A DNA stretch of 64,000 bases from a virus. How positions within the stretch are numbered: the first letter of the stretch is position 1; each line of letters begins with the position of its first letter. The stretch is taken from IMG/VR virus record IMGVR_UViG_3300023109_003296, positions 25,845 to 89,844 of that record, one strand, 5' to 3'. A program made the position numbers and the translations under genes. Of the stretch, positions 25,201 to 34,513 are shown piece by piece. Below the pieces are notes generated by a model, which had not been told where the DNA came from, did no database searches, and worked only from the letters and a program-made list of their open reading frames with translations.

Positions 25201-28200
25201 GTAATGACTGATCTGAGCGAACGCCTGAAGTTCTATTCTTTTTAGAGAATTTCCTGCAAAACTTATTCCTGGGCAACTCGTTAATCCATAAAATGAATAA
25301 GGCTGAATAGTTTCTAAAAGTGGCGGCATTTCTATCGGTTCATTTACATTTTCCGTAGAATAAAAAGCATAAGGCTCAATATCAGTAAGACCTGCCCCCA
25401 AGCTTATTTCCTGAAGTCCATTACAGTCATAAAATGCAGCATAACCAATATTAAACACAGAATTAGGTATAATAAGAGGACCTTGAAGCTGCCTACAACT
25501 AAAAAAAGCATAATCACCTATACCATCTACAACGACCCCCAAGTCTAACCATGCATATTTAACATCTGTTCCCGAAATATAGCCTTTTTTATTAGTGTCA
25601 ATATAGTTTCCGTTAGCATTAAAAGGCACTTCTGTCCGAGGATAAGTCCGTAGACTGCCGTCAGCCCATCTAGTGGGTATTGAATAAGGCTGATTATTTT
25701 GAGCCTGAATGACTTCAAAGACTTCGGTTCTCTGATCATTCTTATCATTTATTCCAGGACCTAACCTTTGGTTAGTTGGTGTCGTGGCATCGTTGTTAAT
25801 ATAAAAAGTAGTGTTAGGATTTCCTACACCGCTAATTTGTATACCTTGAAAGTATGGTTTTCCGTTTATTAGTGTTGATTCAGCTAAATAATCATTATAG
25901 GTCAATGGTCCAACTTCAAAAATTCCACCTACTCCAGCAAATGCATCTTCCCCAACAAAAGCATCAACTGGTAAAGTTTGAGTTAATACTCCACTTATTC
26001 CAGTGCAACCACTAAATGCATGAGATTCTATTCTCAACAAAAAGGATTTATCTAAATTAATAATTCCCTCAAGACCAGTGCATCCTTGAAAAGCACCACT
26101 TCCAATCTCTTCTATAAGTGCAGGAATTTCAATTTCACTCGTTAAATTTCTACATTCAGCAAAAGCTCTCTCCCCTATAATCCTTAAACTATCTGAAATA
26201 ATTAAGTCGCCATCAAAGCTAGAACAATTTTCAAACGCATAATTTCGGACATTTGAAACATTATAAGGTATAGTTAAATCACCAATAAGATTCGAATTGT
26301 TTCGGAAAGCGCCAGATCCTAAATATGAAGTTGTTCCAGGCAAATATAAATTACCAGTCAGATTGTAATTATCAAAAGCATTATCTCCTATGGTGGTAAA
26401 TGGAGAAGTGTCAAACTCAAATTTTAAACCTATTGCAAAAGATTGAAAAGTATCATAATCCTCATCAACTATAGCAACGGTTCCAGAGGGGACAAGAATG
26501 TTTGCAAAGTTTGTATTAAAGAAAGCATCGTTTCCAATAAACACTCCAGGCTTTAATCTCAGGTCGCAATTTAAAGATGAGCAGTTATAAAAAGCCTCTT
26601 CCTCTATCAAATTTATATTTTCTGGTATTTTAAATACCCCATCATCATAACACTTTAAACTTGAACAATTCTTAAATATTCCCTTGGGTATTTGATCGAC
26701 TCCACTCCCCAATATCAAAAACCCATCTAAAGAACTCATGTCCAAGAAGGCATATTCCCCCCAACTAGTAACTCTATCTGGTATACACAAATTACCAGTT
26801 AAATTTGAATTCCCTGCAAAAGCATAATCTCCGAAAACATCTAAAGAGCTTATTGTCACTACAAAAATATCTTCTAGTTCCCCATCGTCGTATACAACCT
26901 CAGTCAAATTACCAGAAAAACCAAATTCTAAATCTTCTGGCAATATGCAAAGCCTAAATTCACCATCTAAACTTGACATGTTATGAAATGCACTATGTCC
27001 GACTGCGTATGTTGTTTCTGGTATTTTTAAGTCGCCAGAAAGATTGCTGCATCCAGAGAAAGCATAATTTCCTATAGTTTCATTCAATAAAGGATCAATT
27101 GAAAACTCACCATTAAAATCCGTGCATTCTGCAAAAGCAGCATAACCAACATTTAGACTAGGAATGTGAAGATCCCCAGTAAAGGAATTACCAGAAAAAG
27201 CATAGGCTCCAATTGTTTCTGAGTTTTCGTTTATAGTTAATTTGTTTTCAAATGAATAATTTTCTACAAATGCATTTGCTCCTAAGGAGGAAGCAGAATT
27301 TGCTAAATATAAATCTCCCACCCAAAACTCAAAAGTGTCAAATTCAGTATCTTCTATAAGAAAATCTGAAGAAGCTGCTCTTAATTGATAAAAATTAGTC
27401 CCATCAAAGACATTCAAATAAGAAGATATGGATCCAGCTGTAAGATCTGATATTTGCAAGTAACCATCAAGACCAGTACAATCAACAAATGCCCCGTCTC
27501 CTAAATTACTCAATAGACTCGGTATAATTAAATTTCCATTAAGACCAAAACAAGAACGGAAAGCGTCTACTCCAACGCCTAATACCGAATCAGGTATAAA
27601 CAAATCACCAATAAACCCATCACAATTCTCGAAAGCGCTGACACCAATACCAGTAAGCGAATCTGGAAGATCTATCTCACCAACAAAATTATAATTATCA
27701 AAAGCATTATCTAGTATTCCGCTAAGACCCTCTTGGAAAACAACTTCCATGCTTCTTGGCGCAAAATAATCAAATTCTCCATTGTTTATATTAGCAACAG
27801 ATTCACTAACAATCAATGTAGCAAAAGGTGAATCATCAAAAGAATTAGAACCTACTAAACTCGAAGCCGTAACATTAGTGATTGTTATATCTCCACTTAA
27901 ACCTATACAGCCTAAGAATGCATCTTGTTCTATGGATGTTATATAATCATGTACAATAAGATTTCCACTTAATCCTTGGCAATTCTGAAACGTACCAGTT
28001 TTAACAGTTGTGTAGTCTTGGTTATTAGGCAGGTATATATTTCCACTCAAACTTGAACACTCTGCAAAAGCGTATTGGCCAATACCACTTGTTATGTCCG
28101 AGAAGATCAAAGAACCATTCATACTTGAGCAATTATAAAAAGTATATTCCCCTATCTCTGTTACTGAAGTATTTAAAGTAAGAAATCCATCAACTGAGGT

Positions 28201-31200
28201 ATTATTGTAAAAAGCTCCGTCTCCAATAAAATCTACATTTCTTAAATCTAAATCACCATCTATTAAATTTAAATCATAAAAAGCATAAGGCCCTATATAT
28301 GAAATATTAGAAGAAGAAAAGTCGTAAGTGCCTTCAAAATTACAACCAGAAAAAGCTGCCTGTCCTATGTAGTTTAATGAGAACGGTAATTCTAAAGATC
28401 CTATAAAAGAATAATTATCAAAAGAGTAACCAGAAATTACCTGCAGACCTTCTTGCATTGTTAAATATAAAGGATCATCCTTGAAATAATCAAAATCCCC
28501 TTCGACAATAGTTTCTACAGAATCACTTATTATTAAGTCTGCAAACGGCAGTGGATCATTAAAAACATCGACCCCTATATTTCTAGCTGCAATATTGGAT
28601 ATAGTAATACTTAGAGTCAAGCTTTCGCAACCCAAAAATGCTCTATCATCTATACCAAGAATAAAGTCAGGTATAACTAGCTCTCCCAAAAGACCAGAAC
28701 AACCAAAAAACGTCTCTTCAAGAATATAATCAAATTCTCCAGCAGACAAATCAATTGTTGAGTTTAAATTTTTACAATTTTTAAATGCTCCAGAACCCAG
28801 GTAACCCACATTTCCAGGTAGCAATAAAGGCCCAGTCATTAATGAGCAGTCTTCGAAAGCATAATTACCTATGTATTCGCATTCACCTACATTTTCTAAG
28901 CCAAATTCCCCATCTAAACTTGAGCAGTTATAAAAAGCAAAATCCCCAATGTAATTGACAGGCGAGGGCAGATCCAAATCTCCAACTGCATTATTACAAT
29001 TATAAAAAGCATAATCGCCTATACTAATTATATTATTACCAAGAAACAACTCTCCAGAAACACCAGTGCAATTATAGAAAGCCTCATCTTCCACAGTATA
29101 AACCTCTGAGCCTACGATGATATCACCATGTATATTACTACAGTTTTTAAAAGTTTTTCCTTTTATAACCTCTATGCCGTCCCCTATATCTAATAAATCA
29201 TCAAATCCAGAACAGTTTTCGAAAACTCCACTACCTAAAGATATTACAGTGTCTGGTATTATTAGATCACCATCAAAATGACAATTATAAAAAGCATAAT
29301 CTTCAATAGTCTCAACCTCTTCTGGCAACACAAAAAACCCTGTAATACCATAGCTTCCAGAAAAAGCTCCAGATCCAATATTTTTACATGTAGATCCAAT
29401 AACTAAAAGAGCGTCTCTACTTTGATTTGTATACCAGTATGAAGGAATATCCCCTCTTATAAATTTTATAACTTCTGAAGTATTTGCATCATAAATAACA
29501 GTATCTAATGATCCGTAGCAAACAGGCATTCCTTGGTACAAACCAGCAGTCCCAGCGCTTAAGTAGTCGTTATAGTAAAAAGGAGAGACGAACATACACC
29601 CATTTACCCCAGAGAATGAATTACTTCCTTGAAATATCGTCACTGGAGAATTCATGTATACATCAGTAATTCCAGAGCACCCAAGGAAAGCTTGGTCTCC
29701 TATTGAGCTGACTCCACTCGGCATAGTCAAAGAGGAATTTAAAGATGCGCAATTCATAAAAGCGTTATCTCCTATACTTTCAATACCTGAACTCAACGAC
29801 AGTCTACCCTGCAAACCTGAGCACCCAGAGAAAGATGCGTCGCCAACAATATTGACATTAGGCAACATAAGGGAACCATTAAAAGATGAACATCCTTGAA
29901 AAGCTCCTACTTTAATTTCATTTACACTATCAGGAATAACTAAATCACCAGTCAACGAGCTGCAATTATAAAAAGTATAATCTTCTATAGTTGTTAGTTG
30001 GTTGCTTAATGTAAGCTCTCCATTAAAACCTTCGCATTGGTAAAAAGCCTCTTTACCTATACCAGAAATGTTATCTGGTATGGTTATTTCAAAACTTAAA
30101 TTCCTAGCATTTTTAAATGTTTTTTCTTTTATCTCTTTTAAAGAGTTTCCTATATAAAGCCCCCCTATAAAACCACTGCAATTTTCGAAAGCGCTCTCTC
30201 CAAGTGTTAATGTAGTATCTGGTATATATAAACTTTGATTTAATCCAGAACAGTTGTAAAAAGCTCTTTCCCCTATACTTTGCACATCGGCCAGAAATAA
30301 TGCTTCTGCGGAATCACACCCCATGAAACATTCTTCTCCTATATCTAGCACACTTGCTGGAATAAATATATTTTGCAAAGAAGAGCAATCTTTAAAACAC
30401 CTTTCTCCAAAAGCTGGTATAACACATGAAGAGTCTGTGTAAAAAGAAGGTAAGTTAGAGCAACCGATAAAAACATCTTCGCCCATCGTTAATATTTGGG
30501 GCGGTAAATAAACAGGGCTATTTATATTAGTTGCATAAGCAAAAGCGCCATCAAAAACATTGTAAGATCTTAATTCTCCAAAAGCAACTTTATATCCATT
30601 TAAATCACCAGATTGCCAATTACTAATAACATCATCCAATATGTATTCGTAAACTTTATTTTCATCATCTATAAATCTAGTAACTCCTATATCTTGTTCT
30701 GTTACAGATGTTTTAAACCCTTTGGTATCTGATATTTGAAAAGAAAATTCTAAGTTATACTTTGTCTGTTCATTGACTAAAGTTTGATACTCAACATTTT
30801 CTAATTTTATATCTTCAAAATAAAACTGCGAACTTATTTGCTTTCTGCAATCATTAGTAATGATTCTTAAGTTTGATACTTCGTCACCATAAACCAAACC
30901 ACTTATAAAACCAGCCTCCATCTGTGTTACCAAAGAAGAAATTGATAAAGTTCCTTCTATAGGGTATTCTATTTTTCTATCACAAACATAGTTGGAGCCA
31001 AGCCTATACACATTAGCCCTGTTAATAGGTATATTAACAGAAAACTCATCTATTCTATGGCTTTGAAGATTTATCTTCTGACCACCTATAGATAGATTGT
31101 CCATTTCAAATTTAATATCGTAAGGAAGTATGGTTTCTATATCTGATCTATCAAGATCGTATATATCCCCAAACTTTCCAGTCTCAAAATAATTAACATT

Positions 31201-31806
31201 ACTTAAATTTATTGATCCAACGCCAATGTTATTACCTGATTTTAAGTTTATTGAGGGCGATTCAACCTGCTGGGAGAAATAATTTTCAATTTTTATATTA
31301 GAGCAATCAAACTCTACATCAACAGTTGGAAAAGATCCTACAGAAAAATTAACGCTATAATTTGTTATATATGCATTGCCAATAGAAACAACCTCACCAC
31401 CATTAGGAAAAGACGCTCCATTTTTTATGTATTCTGCTCCATCAAAACCTTGTTCTGGATGGTTGTAAAAATAAAAATTATTAGATACTTCAGACAAACC
31501 ATTTAATATACTAAACTCTGGTTTATAATCTAAATTATAATTGAAACCAAAAAGCTCCTCGTTTGCAAAAGTAGGGGTAAAACCATAACTCATTTGCAGT
31601 GTTACATCTGGATGCCTTATTATGTTTTTTTCTTCATAAAGCTGACTTCCAATTTGCTCAACATCAGCCCTTACGTTACTAAAACCATAAGTAGCAGATC
31701 TTACACCAGCAAAAACAAATCCAGATTCAGTTGTCGTTTTGAATGATGGCGAATCGCCTATTATGACAACTGTATTTGCGCTATTTAATGTTACCCTGTT
31801 TGCCAT
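22288..31806 (-). CDS. Giant tail tube-like/BspA LRR fusion protein (3172 residues)
   Basis: The first ~400 residues are a divergent tail tube-like domain (GVRSATYGFSNVRADVEQIG, NAYITNYSVNFSVGSFPTVD, VYRLGSNYVCDRKIEYPIEG), parallel to residues 1-400 of the tail tube paralogues. From about 425 to near the end are BspA-type LRRs (e.g. AFYNCSSLDGEFGL, SIGDYAFYNCNN), probably more than 100 repeats, with occasional non-LRR spacers such as TEVFEVIQAQNNQPYSIPTR near 2040. A C-terminal repeat-like region ends RQNLPNGAQIVSVT. No signal peptide or membrane helix is seen. A solenoid this long could reach far from the tail. It is coupled to the downstream gene by ATGA. A host-binding fibre or side arm is likely but unproven. 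Confidence 0.88.
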   Translation of the reverse strand: MANRVTLNSANTVVIIGDSPSFKTTTESGFVFAGVRSATYGFSNVRADVEQIGSQLYEEKNIIRHPDVTLQMSYGFTPTFANEELFGFNYNLDYKPEFSILNGLSEVSNNFYFYNHPEQGFDGAEYIKNGASFPNGGEVVSIGNAYITNYSVNFSVGSFPTVDVEFDCSNIKIENYFSQQVESPSINLKSGNNIGVGSINLSNVNYFETGKFGDIYDLDRSDIETILPYDIKFEMDNLSIGGQKINLQSHRIDEFSVNIPINRANVYRLGSNYVCDRKIEYPIEGTLSISSLVTQMEAGFISGLVYGDEVSNLRIITNDCRKQISSQFYFEDIKLENVEYQTLVNEQTKYNLEFSFQISDTKGFKTSVTEQDIGVTRFIDDENKVYEYILDDVISNWQSGDLNGYKVAFGELRSYNVFDGAFAYATNINSPVYLPPQILTMGEDVFIGCSNLPSFYTDSSCVIPAFGERCFKDCSSLQNIFIPASVLDIGEECFMGCDSAEALFLADVQSIGERAFYNCSGLNQSLYIPDTTLTLGESAFENCSGFIGGLYIGNSLKEIKEKTFKNARNLSFEITIPDNISGIGKEAFYQCEGFNGELTLSNQLTTIEDYTFYNCSSLTGDLVIPDSVNEIKVGAFQGCSSFNGSLMLPNVNIVGDASFSGCSGLQGRLSLSSGIESIGDNAFMNCASLNSSLTMPSGVSSIGDQAFLGCSGITDVYMNSPVTIFQGSNSFSGVNGCMFVSPFYYNDYLSAGTAGLYQGMPVCYGSLDTVIYDANTSEVIKFIRGDIPSYWYTNQSRDALLVIGSTCKNIGSGAFSGSYGITGFFVLPEEVETIEDYAFYNCHFDGDLIIPDTVISLGSGVFENCSGFDDLLDIGDGIEVIKGKTFKNCSNIHGDIIVGSEVYTVEDEAFYNCTGVSGELFLGNNIISIGDYAFYNCNNAVGDLDLPSPVNYIGDFAFYNCSSLDGEFGLENVGECEYIGNYAFEDCSLMTGPLLLPGNVGYLGSGAFKNCKNLNSTIDLSAGEFDYILEETFFGCSGLLGELVIPDFILGIDDRAFLGCESLTLSITISNIAARNIGVDVFNDPLPFADLIISDSVETIVEGDFDYFKDDPLYLTMQEGLQVISGYSFDNYSFIGSLELPFSLNYIGQAAFSGCNFEGTYDFSSSNISYIGPYAFYDLNLIDGDLDLRNVDFIGDGAFYNNTSVDGFLTLNTSVTEIGEYTFYNCSSMNGSLIFSDITSGIGQYAFAECSSLSGNIYLPNNQDYTTVKTGTFQNCQGLSGNLIVHDYITSIEQDAFLGCIGLSGDITITNVTASSLVGSNSFDDSPFATLIVSESVANINNGEFDYFAPRSMEVVFQEGLSGILDNAFDNYNFVGEIDLPDSLTGIGVSAFENCDGFIGDLFIPDSVLGVGVDAFRSCFGLNGNLIIPSLLSNLGDGAFVDCTGLDGYLQISDLTAGSISSYLNVFDGTNFYQLRAASSDFLIEDTEFDTFEFWVGDLYLANSASSLGANAFVENYSFENKLTINENSETIGAYAFSGNSFTGDLHIPSLNVGYAAFAECTDFNGEFSIDPLLNETIGNYAFSGCSNLSGDLKIPETTYAVGHSAFHNMSSLDGEFRLCILPEDLEFGFSGNLTEVVYDDGELEDIFVVTISSLDVFGDYAFAGNSNLTGNLCIPDRVTSWGEYAFLDMSSLDGFLILGSGVDQIPKGIFKNCSSLKCYDDGVFKIPENINLIEEEAFYNCSSLNCDLRLKPGVFIGNDAFFNTNFANILVPSGTVAIVDEDYDTFQSFAIGLKFEFDTSPFTTIGDNAFDNYNLTGNLYLPGTTSYLGSGAFRNNSNLIGDLTIPYNVSNVRNYAFENCSSFDGDLIISDSLRIIGERAFAECRNLTSEIEIPALIEEIGSGAFQGCTGLEGIINLDKSFLLRIESHAFSGCTGISGVLTQTLPVDAFVGEDAFAGVGGIFEVGPLTYNDYLAESTLINGKPYFQGIQISGVGNPNTTFYINNDATTPTNQRLGPGINDKNDQRTEVFEVIQAQNNQPYSIPTRWADGSLRTYPRTEVPFNANGNYIDTNKKGYISGTDVKYAWLDLGVVVDGIGDYAFFSCRQLQGPLIIPNSVFNIGYAAFYDCNGLQEISLGAGLTDIEPYAFYSTENVNEPIEMPPLLETIQPYSFYGLTSCPGISFAGNSLKRIELQAFAQISHYAFNLVLPENMEYIGQQAFTSANMPGIQFGEGLSGINYRAFFDCDNINSSITLPQSLEYLGIDAFRQSSIRDYVNMPESLQLINDGAFRSCEFLRGFTSWNNLSGIGKDAFRDCLIFRGIENDNDGYVIDVPQDVYLGSRAFQGIGKSPDGQHPDKIILPSGWDISDGGVDIFKNIFYTSGLDIKNAFYIQNSMFYDMRKHFINSGTFDLDGGLTGIGDYAFYKNCENFDDAFKRHKFGNILIPNSVEYLGEGAFEQCAFLTGIEFQSGSKLKRIENRTFYEASNYDAGSRDYYRDPPIGQFHSNGYSGLQVDLIIPSGVEEIGEAAFYYVYMRDADFYLHAGVSGLGTGAFYGIESKDFYWSGDPSRPQYSKTMNEKILASAKVNNLYLTDINFEVFETGCFSNFRQTGSGANRTWVFDSGLREVKTQAFYNSDWTLDFSSVINEVSFGSPSTANPQRLWYQGFQYNKHSGVLNLPKIGLDPGYYSTFADMPYLESVVWQNPDIITTVAPKMFQGCTKLTGVTFPNNGAMTSIGYGAFDNCGLTEIDIRSTDVDFIGAYAFRENPNLTDIFLCNSQLQTLGDRAFRQCTSIDTLEICSSITNVGYSVLQESIINNLDWRANTTVMDYSSFEDARITGFTFNTFVLERIHQSAFEGAWVGNLPFTLPNSVDTISYRAFYEADISGIVLPSSLEKIGMLDNERNGFYGNTFYKSNLTGIDFSQCTSFTGHLNEDFKECPQLEEVKIAPNATTWEDRNFYSCPKLSGVYIPNNSLETMTYENFRFSNALRSCDLPEGLISMDYGNWRDATVDDVVFPSTLKTIGNYNWMGSRKFGNLVFDTQPFVVPSTLESMNHSNFQDSLGIQTLRIGAGFSGTIGNANWKNCANLTELYIDTTDTNATMGTGNFDSSTSLSLVFIAENVGTGIFEGTGNFLSTNNNIQFFVHSSVYNEYNNPTFSGRQNLPNGAQIVSVT

Positions 31807-31807
31807 T

Positions 31808-33655
31808 TTATAAAACTATATCAAATACCAATTTCCCTGCTGAATCTTTAGCTTGCCAATACGCAGTATCATACCCTTCTGCACCTATTGGAACATGTAT
31901 TTTTCTAAGTTTTCTCATAGTACTTAGAGGGAAGGGTTCGCCTACTATATTTGGAGCTAATGGAGCATTTATATAAATATTATACACCTTATCACAGGCA
32001 CGAAATGCATTATTTTGTATTGTTTTTATTGTACTCGGGAAATTGACATCAGTACCAATCCTCTTACAATTCCAAAAAGCTTGCTCTCCTATTACTTCAA
32101 CGCCAGAAGGTATATCTAAATCTCCATAAAGATTAACACAACCCCTGAAAGTCTGATAAGGTATTTCTTTTAGCGTAGGAGGTATAGCAATTTTAGAGTT
32201 AATATTCACACAACCCATAAATACTGAATCACCTAAACCTGTAAGACTCTCTCCCAAACCTAGATCCTCATCAAAACCATCACAACTAGAGAACGCCTCG
32301 TCTCCAACATACCTTATATTAGGTGGCAACAAAAGAGGACCAGTCATTGAACCACAGTTATAGAAAGCTCTAGCACCTAACTCCAAAATACCCCCTCCTA
32401 AAATCAAAGAATTATTTAACCCAGCACACGAATTAAAAGCATCGTCACCTATTCCAGTAACACTTCCAGGTATATTCAATAACCCCTGCAAGTTAGGCGC
32501 TGATTCAAATGCGCTTTCTCCTATAAATTTACAACCAGCACCTATTTTCAAATCAAAAATATCGGGATCTAATTCGAACCAGTTTGGAGGTATATCTTCA
32601 GAAGCTTGAGCAAGTAAATTATCATCACCGCCAAACGCTCGTGAAGAAAGAGTTTCTTCACTATGTTTCACTCTATCGGGAACAACACCAAAAGGATCCT
32701 CATCAAGTTTCAAATCAAGGTTATGAGAATCAAAACTGTTCCAAGTATGTGTCCACTTCCTACAGACATACACCTTAGGTCTATTAAATACAGTATTGAT
32801 TCTATGCTTAAACCTCTTATACCCATTTTTAGACTCTAAAAAATGAAGCATAGATTTTAATTGTTTAGTGCTAATTTCTGAAAAGTTATATTGAAGAGGG
32901 AAAGAAGCACTGTTGTCCTTAACCTTTCTTCTGTAAGGAAATCCGTCTGAATCACCGAATCTTTGAGTTTCCATAGGAACCGTTGCCGACTGACCAACAT
33001 CAGGTTGCCAAAAAAAGTCTCTAGTCCAGTAGGGGCTATCCTCAAGGCTTGTAGATGTATCTTGAGAGGAATCGTGGTCTTCAGTGCAATAATAAAAATT
33101 ATTTAACCTATCTTGATACTCAAATTCAAGTCTTTGGTCATAAGCTATATCATTTTCTTCGTATTTTTTATTTTCTTGAACATAATAAATACTTTCTTCC
33201 CCTACGTACAAAAAGTTCAAACCAGTCCAATTGAGGTGTCCAGGCGATTCAGTAACTTCAAACAAAGCAGATATTTTAAATGTATCGACATCTAATTGAG
33301 TTACAGAGTATTCCGAGCAATACCCGTTAACTGGTTTATATACGGTAGGGTCTGTATCAAACAAAATCGGATCGATCCCTCTTTTTGATTCAAAAAAATT
33401 AGCTAGTTTTCTGGCGTCCTCTTCTTTAGCCTCGTAAACCATCCTATAATTAGCATAAACATTATTTATACCAACTGGCATTATATTCAACCAATTATTG
33501 TTAGTAGTTAGAGCCTTATCCTTGGCCAAAAATTCTACATTAGAACCTTCTGTAGGGCAAGTGATATCACTAATACCCTCATAATCCGTTACTCCAGAGA
33601 AATTTCTAGTTCTGTCGTAAAGTAGATCATCGCTATCTATGTCTATATAGGCCAT
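31808..33655 (-). CDS. Distal-tail/minor-tail-like protein with C-terminal LRRs
   Basis: A 615-residue protein. Residues ~1-330 contain two related modules: LANFFESKRGIDPILFDTDP followed by FKISALFEVTESP, then LKSMLHFLESKNGYKRFKHR with PKVYVCRKWTHTW. This 'FLESK.G...F' pattern resembles phage minor-tail/distal-tail proteins (pfam05939-type). From about 345 on there are roughly ten BspA-type LRRs (e.g. AFNSCAGLNNSLILGGGI) and a C-terminal cap. It therefore shows the same LRR type attached to a different tail platform. TATAAT ends four bases before the ATG (33660-33665, minus strand). Confidence 0.8.
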   Translation of the reverse strand: MAYIDIDSDDLLYDRTRNFSGVTDYEGISDITCPTEGSNVEFLAKDKALTTNNNWLNIMPVGINNVYANYRMVYEAKEEDARKLANFFESKRGIDPILFDTDPTVYKPVNGYCSEYSVTQLDVDTFKISALFEVTESPGHLNWTGLNFLYVGEESIYYVQENKKYEENDIAYDQRLEFEYQDRLNNFYYCTEDHDSSQDTSTSLEDSPYWTRDFFWQPDVGQSATVPMETQRFGDSDGFPYRRKVKDNSASFPLQYNFSEISTKQLKSMLHFLESKNGYKRFKHRINTVFNRPKVYVCRKWTHTWNSFDSHNLDLKLDEDPFGVVPDRVKHSEETLSSRAFGGDDNLLAQASEDIPPNWFELDPDIFDLKIGAGCKFIGESAFESAPNLQGLLNIPGSVTGIGDDAFNSCAGLNNSLILGGGILELGARAFYNCGSMTGPLLLPPNIRYVGDEAFSSCDGFDEDLGLGESLTGLGDSVFMGCVNINSKIAIPPTLKEIPYQTFRGCVNLYGDLDIPSGVEVIGEQAFWNCKRIGTDVNFPSTIKTIQNNAFRACDKVYNIYINAPLAPNIVGEPFPLSTMRKLRKIHVPIGAEGYDTAYWQAKDSAGKLVFDIVL

Positions 33656-33659
33656 ATAT

Positions 33660-33665
33660 ATTATA
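33660..33665 (-). promoter_or_regulatory. TATAAT box 4 bases before the LRR/distal-tail start
   Basis: Minus-strand TATAAT ends at 33660 and the ATG is at 33655-33653 (spacer ATAT). No good -35 is seen. It belongs to the set of start-adjacent TATAAT boxes in this window. The region is very AT-rich, so chance is possible. Confidence 0.35.
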
Positions 33666-33691
33666 TATAAAATTTTTAAAAAATAAACAAA

Positions 33692-34513
33692 TTAAGGTAA
33701 GTTTTTTCTATCTCCGCCTAAATGACCTACATAAGATAAATTCATCAAAAGTTGCCCATTTACTCTCTGACTCAAGTTCCTAGATACCAAACTAGCATTT
33801 GGTATTTTAATGTATTGCAAAAGTGTTCCGACTCTGCTTTTTACATCTAAAGAAATATCCCTATCTTGCCTTCTGTTTAAAAAATCAAAACTCTGACTAT
33901 TGTAAGTTTTATCTAATTCTAACTGTACTGACGCATTGTATTTCAAAGGTCTTTTCTCCTCGATGTTATATGGAAGATTAGATCCTATAGCGTAGGAAAC
34001 TTCATGATCTATATTTACTGAGTAGTCAAAACCTACAACCCTATTCCCCTGAAAATCTTCTGATTCTATAGATATGCTGTCTTGTGTTGGACTATTAACT
34101 ACTGGGTGCGTTTTTTTGTTTACGAATTCTTTGTACCCACTTTTAATCTCATCTAAAATCAATAATGAATTATTAACTTTTGGCATCGAACCAACTGCGC
34201 AATTTACAGAATAACTCGATAAATAACCGCTTTCAAAACCATAATAACTATCATTTTTTAAATCATAAACCTGCCCATCAATGACCTTGTCTTTACCTAT
34301 AAAGTTAAAGAATGGATCATTATAAATCAAACTTCTAGTTAATGACATTGTCTGCTGTACTGGCCCAGATGACACAGTAAGACCAGCTTCAGTCCCTATT
34401 GGGCTAATAACAGAAGCTGAATGTTTTGATGAGATAGATGCAGAGGAAACCCCTGTCAAATGATATCCATCTAACATCACATAAGATTCATAATCTAAAA
34501 TAGCTCCAAACAT
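33692..34513 (-). CDS. Tail tube-like minor tail protein without LRRs
   Basis: A 273-residue protein related in layout to the tail tube proteins: an N-terminal strand-rich part, LSSYSVNCAVGSMPKVNNSL (near 95-115, matching YSVDLSVGSLPTV...), then the later half with SYAIGSNLPYNIEEKRPLKY, matching the LGSK.PFARVVDFPVNA region. It lacks the LRR array. Its first base is the last base of the tape measure stop (TAATG), so it is made right after it. It may form a tail tip or adaptor ring between tube and distal proteins. The relationship is distant and rests on two motifs and overall length. Confidence 0.6.
   Translation of the reverse strand: MFGAILDYESYVMLDGYHLTGVSSASISSKHSASVISPIGTEAGLTVSSGPVQQTMSLTRSLIYNDPFFNFIGKDKVIDGQVYDLKNDSYYGFESGYLSSYSVNCAVGSMPKVNNSLLILDEIKSGYKEFVNKKTHPVVNSPTQDSISIESEDFQGNRVVGFDYSVNIDHEVSYAIGSNLPYNIEEKRPLKYNASVQLELDKTYNSQSFDFLNRRQDRDISLDVKSRVGTLLQYIKIPNASLVSRNLSQRVNGQLLMNLSYVGHLGGDRKNLP

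Noticed and set aside
22288-31806. CRISPR array or DNA-level tandem repeat
   Set aside because: The recurring bases (for example AATTATAAAAAGC) come from degenerate coding of FYNC-type LRR units at irregular spacing; no exact repeat-spacer pattern is present.
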